Of a stretch of 64,000 nt of DNA, positions 16,879 through 26,105 are shown piece by piece. Source of the DNA: Pseudomonadota bacterium (GTDB taxonomy: Bacteria > Bdellovibrionota_B > Oligoflexia > Silvanigrellales > Silvanigrellaceae); NCBI GenBank assembly GCA_009926615.1, contig RFOM01000006.1:1-64000 (forward strand), read 5' to 3'. The notes beneath the pieces were generated by a model. The model was not told the origin of the DNA and did not search any database. It was given only the letters and a program-made list of their open reading frames with translations. Positions within the stretch are counted from its first letter, which is position 1. The number at the start of each line of letters is the position of its first letter. A program made the position numbers and the translations under genes.

Positions 16879-18650
16879 TTTCCTGAAGCCTCAAGAAGTG
16901 ATTGCAGTTCAGCCTGCTCGTACCTGACAAACCGGTGTTCACTGCGGCGCACAATGACCTTTCCGGCGGAGAGGTCTTTCTTTTTGTCCAGATCTGCGCG
17001 CAGTGCAACGTAAACATCGGCTTCCTGTGCGCGGGTCTGTTTGGAATAGTGAATCGCCAGAATGGCTGCTTCCCTGAGGGCTGAGTCAGACGGTTTTGCG
17101 CCCTTGGGTTTTTCAAGCCAAACATGGCTGCCTTCACCGGTGATCACGTGGACCCATGTGTGATGCGCCGGCATGAGTTTGAGCATTGCATCGGCATCGG
17201 CAGCGGATTTGGAGACACGAATGAATTCGCCGGAACTGGCCCTGAAGGAACGGTAAGGAAGTCTTCGCTCCTTTTCAGCTTCCGCCGCAGCTGCCCGTTC
17301 GGCCGAGGGTAACCATGTGACCTCAAGTTGGGTGAGCAGCCTTTGAACGCTGACCAAATGTCGGACTTCGCGCGTCAGTGAGATTTGCGACGCGAGGACA
17401 TCTTCGGAAAGAGCAAGAATATCGTCTCCTGCCTGACGGATGACATCTTCGAAACGTTCAAGCGCAATTTTACTTTCTTCCACACGCTTTTCGAGTTCCG
17501 AACGTCTGCGGTTGAGTTTGTCCAGTTCATTGAACGCCTGCGTGACCAAATCACCTGCAGACTGTCCGGCTTTGAGTGTCAGAACGGCCGGCAGTCCGGC
17601 AGATTCGATAATATCCGGAGGAACATGCCATTGCGGAAAGTCTTTGGGCCACATGTAAATGTGAGCGCGCAGTCCTTCGGCTCTGTGTTTGAGTCTCTCC
17701 AGTTCAGAGACCGGAGGCAAATCGGCTTTCTGTCGTTGCAGGCGACGCTCAAGGAATTGTAAACGTGTGCGTGCTGCTCGCCGGACATGGGTTGGCATGA
17801 AATTCAATGCCGATTGCAGTGTGGTTTTTTCATGACCGGCGGGACTGTCTTTGGCGGCCTGCAACACGCTGTCAGCGCCCGCTGAATTTGATTCGGTCTG
17901 CGGAGATGCAACTGCAATTGAAACTGCAGCGGCTGAGGTTGAGGTTGAGGTTGAGGTTGCGTCCGGTGCATCTGAAAAACAGGACAAAACAAGCGGCCGG
18001 TTAAAAGTCGCGCGGCGTTTGGTTTTTGTATTGTCGATCGTCCATTCGCAATGGCTTTCAAAGAAACAAATGTCGCCTTCAAAACCTGTGCATTGATCGG
18101 CGTAGCGTTCCGGAACGTAAGAGTGTCTTCGGGCAACGCAGACCCGCGCAGGACGGGAGTCGAGGTCGACAATCAAACAATCCGGAGCGTCTGACGGCGG
18201 CGCTTTTTCTGTCGAAGTTTCCTCCGGCAAAGGCGAAAATTCGATAACCACAGTCACCGGTTCAAGGCTGAGCAGTACCTGCGAAATCCGGCGGCCTTGC
18301 AGATATTTTCGTGCCAACTGAACGAGCGAATTGGGTTTGGGCTGGGTTTGGGGCCGTGCCGACCCAAGCTCGATTCCGGAACCGGTGCGGCGAATGCTGA
18401 TGATTGCGGGATCGCGGGGCGCTGCGGGTTTGTATAAATTCAGAATAAGATAGCCTTCATCGGAAGCCGAAATTTTTTGAACAGTGGAAAGCCGCAATCT
18501 GCCTGCAACTGCGGAAAGCTTTTTTTGCCACAACCCAAGCCGCGACAACTGAGGCGCTATGTCCTGAAAAAACTTTGGAACGGAAGGCTGATTTTGCATA
18601 AAAATGGCCCGCGAAACGACTTGTGTAAAGCAACCCGCTGAAAGTACCAT
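16875..18650 (-). CDS. rqcH: NFACT-domain protein, RqcH/Rqc2/FbpA homologue
   Basis: A 591-residue NFACT protein. It has a divergent NFACT-N domain (about residues 1-215), a low-complexity serine/threonine/alanine insertion near residues 230-270, a coiled coil (about residues 300-450) and a C-terminal NFACT-R domain. NFACT-R contains YRSFRASSGEFIRVSKSA, HHTWVHVITGEGSHVWL and VIVRRSEHRFV. RqcH binds obstructed 50S subunits and adds C-terminal alanine tails to mark nascent chains. The usual Asp-Arg pair after the 'R-I' helix of NFACT-N appears absent here. ATG 18650 avoids overlap with the divergent tolC gene; the frame stays open to 18908. A GAGGTT hexamer repeat encodes part of the insertion. 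Confidence 0.8.
   Translation of the reverse strand: MVLSAGCFTQVVSRAIFMQNQPSVPKFFQDIAPQLSRLGLWQKKLSAVAGRLRLSTVQKISASDEGYLILNLYKPAAPRDPAIISIRRTGSGIELGSARPQTQPKPNSLVQLARKYLQGRRISQVLLSLEPVTVVIEFSPLPEETSTEKAPPSDAPDCLIVDLDSRPARVCVARRHSYVPERYADQCTGFEGDICFFESHCEWTIDNTKTKRRATFNRPLVLSCFSDAPDATSTSTSTSAAAVSIAVASPQTESNSAGADSVLQAAKDSPAGHEKTTLQSALNFMPTHVRRAARTRLQFLERRLQRQKADLPPVSELERLKHRAEGLRAHIYMWPKDFPQWHVPPDIIESAGLPAVLTLKAGQSAGDLVTQAFNELDKLNRRRSELEKRVEESKIALERFEDVIRQAGDDILALSEDVLASQISLTREVRHLVSVQRLLTQLEVTWLPSAERAAAAEAEKERRLPYRSFRASSGEFIRVSKSAADADAMLKLMPAHHTWVHVITGEGSHVWLEKPKGAKPSDSALREAAILAIHYSKQTRAQEADVYVALRADLDKKKDLSAGKVIVRRSEHRFVRYEQAELQSLLEASGN
17935..17958. repeat. GAGGTT hexanucleotide repeat, four copies
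   Basis: Four perfect tandem copies of GAGGTT on the plus strand. Read on the minus strand they encode the Thr-Ser run of the disordered insertion of the NFACT protein. Copy-number change would keep the frame. Confidence 0.9.
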
Positions 18651-18750
18651 TTTTTGACTCACCGACAAGTCCACTGTACCCTTCTTTCGCCCAATGATTT
18701 CAAAATATTTGCGAGGTATCCACGCCGATGGACTGGCTTGGAAATTTGAA

Positions 18751-18776
18751 GTGCATGCGGTTGTTGCCGCATGCAC
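18751..18776. repeat. Perfect 10-bp hairpin at the tolC start
   Basis: GTGCATGCGG (18751-18760) and CCGCATGCAC (18767-18776) pair perfectly around TTGTTG. If tolC starts at ATG 18755 the start codon lies inside the stem, which could restrain translation. It also sits in the control region between divergent rqcH and tolC and could be an operator. No T tract follows, so it is not a terminator. Confidence 0.6.
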
Positions 18777-20071
18777 CGGCTGTGCGGGGTGCAGCGGCTC
18801 TTTTTTTTGCGCTGCTGCTGCCGGCGGATTTGGCACAGGCCGCGCAACCGGCTTCGGCCGCCGCCGCGGTTGACGACTTTCAAACAGTCTTTCAAAAGGT
18901 TCGTGCATCCTCGCTCGCGCTTCGTCGGTCCAAAGAATTATTTCTTTCTGCAGAGGCGGGCCAATCGTCGGTCAAGGCACAAAAAGACCCGACACTTCAG
19001 TTTTCGGGCACTGTGTCGGCACAGCTTTTCTCACCCCTCAGGCAACAGCACGGATTGTCGGTCAGTTCGACGCTGTGGGATTTCGGACGTCAGGCGGCAG
19101 CCGAGATGAGGGCAGCGGCTCAGGTTTTGTCGGCAGAAGCTCAAATTTCCGAAAACGAAGAGCAACTGAAAATTCGAACGGCACGATTTTATGCAGCGGT
19201 CTGCAGTGCGGAAGCTGTTTTGGACATCGCACGGGCTCAGCTTGCCAGCGCAGAGCAAAAGCTCAGGACCGTTACGGCAGGATACAAGCGTGGAGAACGG
19301 CCGCAGTCGGATGTGGTCCGGCTGCGCGTTGAAGTTGGCCGTGCGCAGCTTTTTGTCCGGCGTTCAGCCGATGAGCGGCAATGGTTGCATTCTCAGCTTT
19401 TCCTGACCCTTTCGGGAAGCTCCGGAACAGCGCCTGCCACAGAGCAAAACCTGAACTTAAAACCGATGCCTGAACTGACTGCCGCGCAATGGCGTCAATT
19501 TATAAATTCGGCTTCGGCTGACCCCATTGAATCGGCCGCGATCGCAAAACAACGGGCTGCAAAAATATCTTTGGAGTCGGAGCTCGATGCGCTCGGAGCC
19601 GAGGAAAAACCGGTCGTCAGCGGAACCGCGGGAATTCAGGGCAACGGTAATTTTGTTCCGCTCAAACCGCAGCTGCAGGTTCAGGTCGGACTTCAATATT
19701 CGCTTCCCCTTGGGGAGTTGCGCGAACAAAAAAGACAGTCATTGCTCGCAAAGGTGCGCGAGGTCCTGCTGGGCATTGAGGATGAAATCAAATTGCGATC
19801 CGACAGGCGCTCCCAGAGCAGGCTCAGGATGGAAGGAATACTCGGGCAAATTGAATTGCAGAAAGAGCAGGTCGGGTCACTGCTTGAATTTCAGAAATTG
19901 GTGCGGAGCCGTTACTTTGCCGGCAGGGCATCGCTTTTGGAATTGAGCAACACCGAAGATGAGCTTTTTGCGAACAGACTGGAGCTGACAAGACTTCAGA
20001 CGGCTCTTCAGTCTGCAGCCATCGATACGGCAGAAACGACGGGAGGGAAGCATCTTGAAAAGATTTTTTAA
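18755..20071 (+). CDS. TolC-family outer membrane efflux channel protein
   Basis: A 438-residue outer membrane efflux protein. A signal peptide (to about ADLAQA) is followed by two helical repeat halves rich in alanine and glutamine, with the characteristic TLWDFGRQAAAEMRAA segment and the second-repeat YSLPLGELREQKRQS. It forms the outer-membrane exit duct for the HlyD-like adaptor and RND pump encoded next. An in-frame ATG at 18728 would add nine residues; ATG 18755 is preferred because it begins the signal peptide, but neither has a strong ribosome site. Its 3' end overlaps the adaptor start by 17 bases. Confidence 0.88.
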   Translation: MRLLPHAPAVRGAAALFFALLLPADLAQAAQPASAAAAVDDFQTVFQKVRASSLALRRSKELFLSAEAGQSSVKAQKDPTLQFSGTVSAQLFSPLRQQHGLSVSSTLWDFGRQAAAEMRAAAQVLSAEAQISENEEQLKIRTARFYAAVCSAEAVLDIARAQLASAEQKLRTVTAGYKRGERPQSDVVRLRVEVGRAQLFVRRSADERQWLHSQLFLTLSGSSGTAPATEQNLNLKPMPELTAAQWRQFINSASADPIESAAIAKQRAAKISLESELDALGAEEKPVVSGTAGIQGNGNFVPLKPQLQVQVGLQYSLPLGELREQKRQSLLAKVREVLLGIEDEIKLRSDRRSQSRLRMEGILGQIELQKEQVGSLLEFQKLVRSRYFAGRASLLELSNTEDELFANRLELTRLQTALQSAAIDTAETTGGKHLEKIF

Positions 20072-21062
20072 GCGCCGGCTGCTGAACCTGCATTGGATCC
20101 CGATTGTCGCACTGCCTGTGGGTCCCATGGCCACAGCCCAGCAGAAAAAGGGCGGCGGACGCGGTTCACGCGGACCTGCAATTGTCAGAATTGTCAGTGC
20201 AAAAAAACAAATCGCAGCGCGTAAATCAGAATCTGCGGTGGCGTTGGTCGGCCAGCGGCAAACCAATGTATTTTCCAAAGTTGCGGGGCGGGTGACTCAG
20301 CTGGCCGTCGAAGAAGGTCAACCGGTTAAGGCAGGTCAAACGCTTTTTCGGGTCGATCGCAGTGAGCCGGGAGAGTCTTACCTGTCGGTGCCGGTGACCA
20401 GTCCTATCTCCGGTTGGGTCGGCCGATGGAATGTCACTGAAGGCACGCAGGTGTCGGTTCAGGATTCGGTTGTGCTTGTTGTTGATGACCGCAAACTGAT
20501 TGCCAACATTTATCTTCCGGTTCAGGAATGGCTTCAGGTGAAGTTGAATTCAAAAGTGAATATTCGGGTCAATGAGCTGACGCGGTCTGCGCGGGTTTTG
20601 ACCATTGCGCGCGCTGCCGAAGCCGGCAGCGGACGCGGCGGGCTGACTGTTGAACTGGACAATCAGGATCATGCTTTCAAGTCCGGAGTGGTTGCACTTG
20701 CCTCTCTTGAGCTCGACACACGTGAAAGGCTTTTGCTGCCGGCATCGGCATTGCGTATTTCGGATCAGGGTGCTGCGGTTTTTCGTATTGAAGAAGGCAA
20801 GGCAAAGCGCATCAAAGTGACCTATGCCCTGTTCAACAATGATCAGGTGGAAATCCTTTCGGGGATCAGTGCAAATGATCAGGTTGTCAGTGTGGGGGCT
20901 CATCAGCTTTTTGAAGGTGCCGAAGTTAAAGCTGAGGAAGATTCTCCCGCAGCTGCGCCTGTAACCGGTGAGCGCAGCGAACGCGGCGAAAAAGAAGGGC
21001 GCGGAGAACGCGGCGAAAAGGGAGGGCGCGGAAAAAATGCCCGCGGGGAGCCTAAGCAATGA
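20055..21062 (+). CDS. RND efflux periplasmic adaptor (membrane fusion protein)
   Basis: A 335-residue HlyD/AcrA-type adaptor. An N-terminal signal-like segment is followed by a glycine/arginine-rich stretch, then a lipoyl-type half motif (VEEGQPVKAGQTLFRVD) and, near it, SPISGWVGRWNVTEG. The barrel domains and a C-terminal GISANDQVVSVG region follow. The last 30 residues are a charged tail of Gly, Arg, Glu and Lys. There is no long coiled-coil hairpin, as in short RND adaptors. The start is a TTG at 20055 with GGGAGGGAAG upstream. Its stop overlaps the pump start (ATGA). It links the RND pump to TolC in the periplasm. Confidence 0.9.
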   Translation: MKRFFKRRLLNLHWIPIVALPVGPMATAQQKKGGGRGSRGPAIVRIVSAKKQIAARKSESAVALVGQRQTNVFSKVAGRVTQLAVEEGQPVKAGQTLFRVDRSEPGESYLSVPVTSPISGWVGRWNVTEGTQVSVQDSVVLVVDDRKLIANIYLPVQEWLQVKLNSKVNIRVNELTRSARVLTIARAAEAGSGRGGLTVELDNQDHAFKSGVVALASLELDTRERLLLPASALRISDQGAAVFRIEEGKAKRIKVTYALFNNDQVEILSGISANDQVVSVGAHQLFEGAEVKAEEDSPAAAPVTGERSERGEKEGRGERGEKGGRGKNARGEPKQ

Positions 21063-24000
21063 ATCTTCCGCAGATCTCCATCCAGCGTCCGATTTTCATT
21101 ACGATGGTCACCACGTTTTTGCTTGTGCTTGGTCTGTTGGGCTTCAACCGGCTCTCTCTCGATTTGTACCCGAGCCTGACCTATCCGGTGCTTTCGGTGC
21201 GCACCGACTTCAAAGGAGCTGCTCCCGAAGAAATTGAGCAGCTGCTTTCGCGGCCGATTGAAGATGCCCTGAGCACGGTTGCCGATGTGGCTACAATTCG
21301 TTCCGTGAGCCGCGAAGGAACCTCAATCGTAATTCTTGAATTCAATCAGGGCGCAGATATTAAGTTTCAGGAAATGCAGGTGCGTGCAAAGGTCGGCAAT
21401 ATCCGCAGACGCCTGCCTGAAGCAGCGTCAGAGCCGGTGGTGGCGCGGCAGGACCCCGACGATACGCCGATCATTGAAATTGCGATGACCGGAAAGCGCC
21501 CCTCATCGGAGCTTTCAAAGCTTGCGGAAGATGTTGTCGCCCGCCGGATCCGGCAAATCGAAGGTGTGGGAGATGTCAGCCTGCGCGGCGAACGCAAGGA
21601 AGAAATTCAGGTTGAATTGAATCCGGTTGCTCTGCAGGTCTGGCGGCTGAATGCAACAGACATTGTGCAGGCCATCGGCAAGTCCAATAGAAATGAGCCG
21701 GTCGGCAAACTCGAAGGAAAAGAACGCACATGGGTCTTGCGATCGGTCGGCGCAGCAAAGACGATCGAGGATTTGCGCAACACACCCGTCGGACGTGCGG
21801 CGAGCGGCTTGCCCCTGCAGCTGCGTGATGTCGCCGAAGTCACCGAGGGCTACGCCGAGCGTGACAATATCAGTAAATTGGGTACGCGAGACTCTTTTGA
21901 ACCTTCGGTCATTCTCGAAATCGTCAAACAGTCGGGCGAAAACACGGTCGCAGTTGTCGATAAAATTCGCGGTATTTTAAAAGAAATGGAAAGTCTGTTG
22001 CCGGATGATGTTTCGCTGCACGTGATTCGTGACAACTCCACATTGATCCGCTCCAACGTTGCCGATGTTCAGGAAAGTCTGATTATTGCCTGCGCGTTGA
22101 CAATCATAGTGGTGCTTTTGTTTATGCGCAGCCCGCGCAGTACGGTCACCACTGGTCTTGCGTTGCCGAGCAGTGTAATCACCACGTTTGCGATGATGGC
22201 AGCGGCCGGTTTTTCAATGAATGTAATGACGCTGCTGGCGCTGTCGCTTTCAATTGGATTGTTGGTTGATGATGCCATAGTGGTGCGCGAAAATATTTAC
22301 CGGCATCTGCAGATGCCCGATGCGGATCCGCGCAAAGCTGCTCTCGAAGGAACCAACGAGGTTGTTCTCGCTGTGCTCGCGACCACGCTCGTGGTTGTCG
22401 CGGTGTTTTTGCCGGTCGGATTCATGAGCGGCGTGACGGGGCAGTTCTTTAAACCGTTTGCGCTTACAGTCGTGTTCGCCATGCTGGTGTCGCTGTGGGA
22501 TGCAGTCACCATGGGGCCGATGCTGTCGGCATATTTTGCAAATATTCCGCATCCGGTTCAGGAGTGGAAAAAGTTCGGCGCGACGGGGCTTAAAATCAAC
22601 AGCGCACTGGAAGGCTTTGAACACAGTTTTGAGCGCCTCGCATTGCGTTATCAGAGAACTCTGGTTTTCCTGCTTAAAAAGCCTTGGATTGCAGCTCTTA
22701 TTGCGGTTGTCTCAATCGCCGTTGCCGCTGCAGGATTTTTCTTTGTCGAAAAAAGTTTTTTGCCCACCCAGCTCGGAGAAACGTTTACCGCACAGCTCGA
22801 CGGTCCGCCGTCGTTGCGTCCCGAGGCTGTGGAGCCGATGGGAGATGTTTTGCACGAACGCCTGAAGACCATCGATGCGATTGATTTGTGGACAATCAGC
22901 ACGGGGACAAATGCGTGGGGGCTGGCAAACATCAGAGTCAATGTTCACATTGCAGATCGGTTCGCGAAGTCACAAAAAATGCTGGCGCGCGTGCGTCAGG
23001 ATGTGCGTCAGGCACTTTCGGGTTTTGCAGGCTACACAGTGCGCATCAATGAACCGGCAGATCCGCTGTCGAGTGGCGGCGCACGATTTCAGCCGGTGGC
23101 GGTGATTGTGGCCGGTGACAATCAGACAGAGCTGATGGAACTGGCCAAGCGCGTGCGTTCCGAACTGCAGCAGACCAAAGGCATCAGTGATGCGCAGCCT
23201 CTGCAGGAGGACGGCGTTCCTGAAGTGGTTTTTAAACCCAATCCGCAGCTCACCGCACAGTACGGTCTGACCAACGACGTGCTGCTCTCGCAGCTGGCGG
23301 TTTGGGTTCAGGGCGACGCGACCAACGATCTTTCGAAGGGAGATGAAAAAATTCCTGTTCGCGTCAGATTGCGTGATGCGCGTTATTCCACACCCTACAA
23401 ACTCGCGCATCAGGGAATTGTTGTCAGGTCCGGCGGCGGATCGGCGGTTGTTCCGTTGGGCAACATGATAAACATTGAAATGGGTTCAGGCCCCGCAACC
23501 ATCATCCGCGAAAACCGGCAGCGCGTCTTGCGCATCGGCGGCAACATTCTTCCGGATGCGGCATTGGGGTCTGTCGTTGCCGAACTCAAGGAGCGTCTCG
23601 GGGATATTCCCCTGAGTTCCGGACAGTCGTTGACCGTCAAAGGTCAGAATCAGCAAATGGATGAGTTGTTTCGGAATTTGGCCGTTGCGCTCGCACTCGG
23701 ACTTGTGTTCGTTTACATGGTGCTCGCGTCACTGTTTGAATCTTTTTTGCAGCCGTTTACCGTGATGCTGGCAATTCCGCTGGCCGCAACGGGCGCTGTG
23801 CTTGCACTTCTGGCAACTCAGTTTCCGCTCGATCTGTACGGCGGCATCGGGGTTATTTTGCTTGCCGGTATTTGCGCCAAAAACAGTATTCTGCTGATTG
23901 ATTTTGCCATGCAAAAGATCCGCTCCGGCGAGCAGGCGGCAGACGCGATCGTCAGCTCGGCTCCGCTGCGGCTCAGGCCGATTCTGATGACCTCGGTGGC

Positions 24001-24181
24001 GATGATTGTAGGAATGCTTCCGGTGGCGACAGGCTGGGGCGCCGGCGGTGCAGCGCGCATGCCGCTTGGAATTGCGACCATCGGCGGTGTGGTGAGTTCA
24101 ACGCTTTTGACTTTGTTTGTTGTGCCGAACTTTTTTGTGTTCATTGAGAAGATGAGACGGATAAAATCGCAGGCCCCTTAG
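21059..24181 (+). CDS. RND multidrug efflux permease (AcrB-like, HAE-1 type)
   Basis: A 1040-residue inner-membrane RND transporter of normal length with 12 helices and two large periplasmic loops. The first helix is followed by SLDLYPSLTYPVL. TM4 carries the proton-relay aspartates in GLLVDDAIVVREN, and TM10 has the lysine in LLAGICAKNSILLIDF. Acting with the adaptor and TolC protein it exports hydrophobic or amphiphilic compounds using the proton gradient. Charged residues match the HAE-1 (drug) group rather than metal-exporting CusA. No regulator gene adjoins the operon. Substrate unknown. Confidence 0.95.
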   Translation: MNLPQISIQRPIFITMVTTFLLVLGLLGFNRLSLDLYPSLTYPVLSVRTDFKGAAPEEIEQLLSRPIEDALSTVADVATIRSVSREGTSIVILEFNQGADIKFQEMQVRAKVGNIRRRLPEAASEPVVARQDPDDTPIIEIAMTGKRPSSELSKLAEDVVARRIRQIEGVGDVSLRGERKEEIQVELNPVALQVWRLNATDIVQAIGKSNRNEPVGKLEGKERTWVLRSVGAAKTIEDLRNTPVGRAASGLPLQLRDVAEVTEGYAERDNISKLGTRDSFEPSVILEIVKQSGENTVAVVDKIRGILKEMESLLPDDVSLHVIRDNSTLIRSNVADVQESLIIACALTIIVVLLFMRSPRSTVTTGLALPSSVITTFAMMAAAGFSMNVMTLLALSLSIGLLVDDAIVVRENIYRHLQMPDADPRKAALEGTNEVVLAVLATTLVVVAVFLPVGFMSGVTGQFFKPFALTVVFAMLVSLWDAVTMGPMLSAYFANIPHPVQEWKKFGATGLKINSALEGFEHSFERLALRYQRTLVFLLKKPWIAALIAVVSIAVAAAGFFFVEKSFLPTQLGETFTAQLDGPPSLRPEAVEPMGDVLHERLKTIDAIDLWTISTGTNAWGLANIRVNVHIADRFAKSQKMLARVRQDVRQALSGFAGYTVRINEPADPLSSGGARFQPVAVIVAGDNQTELMELAKRVRSELQQTKGISDAQPLQEDGVPEVVFKPNPQLTAQYGLTNDVLLSQLAVWVQGDATNDLSKGDEKIPVRVRLRDARYSTPYKLAHQGIVVRSGGGSAVVPLGNMINIEMGSGPATIIRENRQRVLRIGGNILPDAALGSVVAELKERLGDIPLSSGQSLTVKGQNQQMDELFRNLAVALALGLVFVYMVLASLFESFLQPFTVMLAIPLAATGAVLALLATQFPLDLYGGIGVILLAGICAKNSILLIDFAMQKIRSGEQAADAIVSSAPLRLRPILMTSVAMIVGMLPVATGWGAGGAARMPLGIATIGGVVSSTLLTLFVVPNFFVFIEKMRRIKSQAP

Positions 24182-24560
24182 ATTTCTCCGATTGCGTCAC
24201 GCCAATGAACAGCTCGAATCCGACCAAACTTTTGTGGTTTTGGGTCACGTGAGAGAAGAAAAAATCTGAATCCGGAAAATCGGACAAGAAAAGTTGAAGT
24301 GAACGAATGTCATCTTCGGTCACAAGACTTGTCGATTTTATCTCAATGAGTGTCTCTTCGAGAATCTGATACCAAGACTGAACCTAAAACGCTGTGGCAC
24401 CTTATGAGTTTCGAGCCAGTCGAGCTTCAGTTCCGAGGTCGAGAAGGTTGAACCAGAGAGTCGTGTCGCTTGAAAAAGCCGAACGCAGTAGAGTGCTTTT
24501 TCCAGTGCCACGAGCTCCGAAGAGAAAAAACTACTTTTTCTCGGGATGTTAACGAATCTT
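24182..24560 (-). pseudogene. Decayed AAA/DUF4143-type ATPase remnant
   Basis: On the minus strand this stretch preserves pieces of a P-loop ATPase. FFLFGARGTGKSTLLR (Walker A GARGTGKST at 24518-24492) is followed by TTLWFNLLDL, then stops in all useful frames. After a frame change comes IEIKSTSLVTEDDIRSL and FPDSDFFFSH, the restriction-nuclease-like C-terminal end of AAA_14/DUF4143 proteins. The middle (about 250 residues of the usual 400) is missing. This is a deleted, frameshifted relic, not a working gene; its left end abuts the RND stop codon. Confidence 0.65.
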
Positions 24561-24786
24561 TGGAAAATACTCCAAATTTATCCTCCAAAAAAGGAGTAGG
24601 CTCTGGAAGTTCCCATTTTGCATTTAATTTCGTCCTGCAAGTGCTGCACCGATAGTCGCAGGAATTGCCTGTGCGGTAAAACCAAGCTGACTTCGCAGCA
24701 GGTGAAGATAGTCTGTTTTTTTGGTGTCTTAGCAAAATCCCTAAATCAGCCGAATTTTCTGACGACCTTACACTCAGGAGGGTGTC
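24561..24786. other. Non-coding leader before protease copy 2
   Basis: With the ATPase relic, 605 bases between the RND pump and the second protease contain no intact gene. This half holds the ribosome-binding site CAGGAGGG just before 24787 and presumably the protease promoter. I could not pick out a confident -35/-10 pair. A GGAGGAT/ATCCTCC-type inverted match near 24578-24596 is too short to call. Confidence 0.4.
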
Positions 24787-26082
24787 ATGAAAAAACATCC
24801 AAGCTCCTTAAAGTTTTTACTTGGAATTTCGGTGGCAGCCGTGATGACGGCCTGCGGCGTGGACGGAGAACAGTCTATGGCTCCGCTTGCGCAGCAGTCC
24901 GATATCAAACCCGAGGCACAGCGTTCTGAAGGTGAAGAATCAGTCGGATTTGTGGCCTCGTCGGGAACGACTCAGACTGACGGTTCCTTGTGGAGTACTT
25001 TTTTTAATACGAAATCCCCCGAACACTGGGACTATACAAAGTATGACCCATTCGGAAGAGTTCCCGATTCGCCGTGGCTGTATGAACCCAAAAATCACAC
25101 CGCTGCATTGGGTTCCTTTAAACGCTCTTATTTCACCGAATCAAAGCAGACCTGCTCGGGTGCGCTTGTTCATCAGCGTTCCGGAAGCAAATATAATATC
25201 TATTATTTGACCGCACACCATTGCCTGTATGACGTGAATCCGCTCGGAGAACGACAAAACGGCCGTTCGAGTCAAATGGAACTCAGTTCGTTCGATTATT
25301 CACAGGATATTCGCGGCGGATATTTTGAGTTCAATAATTCTTTCAGGGTTTCCGGCATGAGCGGCACCAATATTAAAACAAAATCATGGCGCCTTTCGGG
25401 CAATAAAGAGACATTGGCGATTCCGCATGTGGAGATATACGAAAACAGTGATGTGATTCGCATACCGTACAAGCTTGACGCAGATTCGGCCGGCAATTCA
25501 CTGCCTCTGTGCGGCAGTGTCAGCGCACCCGCAGACAAAACGTTCGGTTCGTCGAACACGGATGTGCGTTTGCTCGTCGGTTATAATTCGAACTTGACTT
25601 CAAAGCGCCTTGAAATTGAGAGAATGAACGGAAAACACAATTTGCAGGGAAAAATTACAGGCGAATACAGAGCTGCGACAAGTTTTGCAGACATCAGGGA
25701 TTACGTTTTCAAATCGATGATGTTTGGATCTGCGGTCACTTATTATGGTTACAATATGTATTTCAACGGGGGAGCGGAAGGGTCCGATTCGGGTGCTCCT
25801 GTTTTCTACGGGCAACAAAGCCCCTCGGCGAACACTCTTGGAAAATCCGGCGGGTCATTTGTTTCCGGAGCCGACAAACTTGCGGAGCATTGGAAAATTG
25901 AATCGATTGATTGTGTGTCGGGTGTTGTGTCGCGCATTTTGTCGCAGCCCAAGTTGAGAGTGTCGGATTCTGCAATCGGCGGCCTTTGGCGGCAGTTGGT
26001 CACTCAGTTGACAGATGTCGGGCAAGAAACTGTAACGATCATTCAGGAAGTGAAAGACAGCGGACGTTGGTCTCAACTTTAA
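24787..26082 (+). CDS. Secreted trypsin-like serine protease lipoprotein, cassette copy 2
   Basis: A 431-residue paralogue of the protein at 7099-8388. It shares a lipobox (TAC followed by GVDGE), an EHWDYTKYD segment, QTCSGAL, YYLTAHHC with catalytic His145, GKHNLQGKITGEYRA, VTYYGY, and GSDSGAP with Ser335 followed by VFYGQQ. Similarity is spread over the whole length, so the two arose by duplication of an entire gene. CAGGAGGG precedes ATG 24787. The paralogous cysteine-rich partner begins 23 bases downstream. Both catalytic motifs are intact, so both copies are probably active, perhaps with different targets. Confidence 0.8.
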   Translation: MKKHPSSLKFLLGISVAAVMTACGVDGEQSMAPLAQQSDIKPEAQRSEGEESVGFVASSGTTQTDGSLWSTFFNTKSPEHWDYTKYDPFGRVPDSPWLYEPKNHTAALGSFKRSYFTESKQTCSGALVHQRSGSKYNIYYLTAHHCLYDVNPLGERQNGRSSQMELSSFDYSQDIRGGYFEFNNSFRVSGMSGTNIKTKSWRLSGNKETLAIPHVEIYENSDVIRIPYKLDADSAGNSLPLCGSVSAPADKTFGSSNTDVRLLVGYNSNLTSKRLEIERMNGKHNLQGKITGEYRAATSFADIRDYVFKSMMFGSAVTYYGYNMYFNGGAEGSDSGAPVFYGQQSPSANTLGKSGGSFVSGADKLAEHWKIESIDCVSGVVSRILSQPKLRVSDSAIGGLWRQLVTQLTDVGQETVTIIQEVKDSGRWSQL

Positions 26083-26105
26083 GTTGGGGCCACCGAGGGG
26101 GGCGT

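Noticed and set aside
17807-18096. Plus-strand frames with Arg-Leu or Val-Glu repeats
   Set aside because: They are the GAGGTT hexamer read in other frames; the real gene is the NFACT protein on the minus strand.
24141-24323. Minus-strand frame starting MTEDDIRSL as a separate small gene
   Set aside because: It is the C-terminal piece of the decayed ATPase and runs into the RND gene; not an independent gene.
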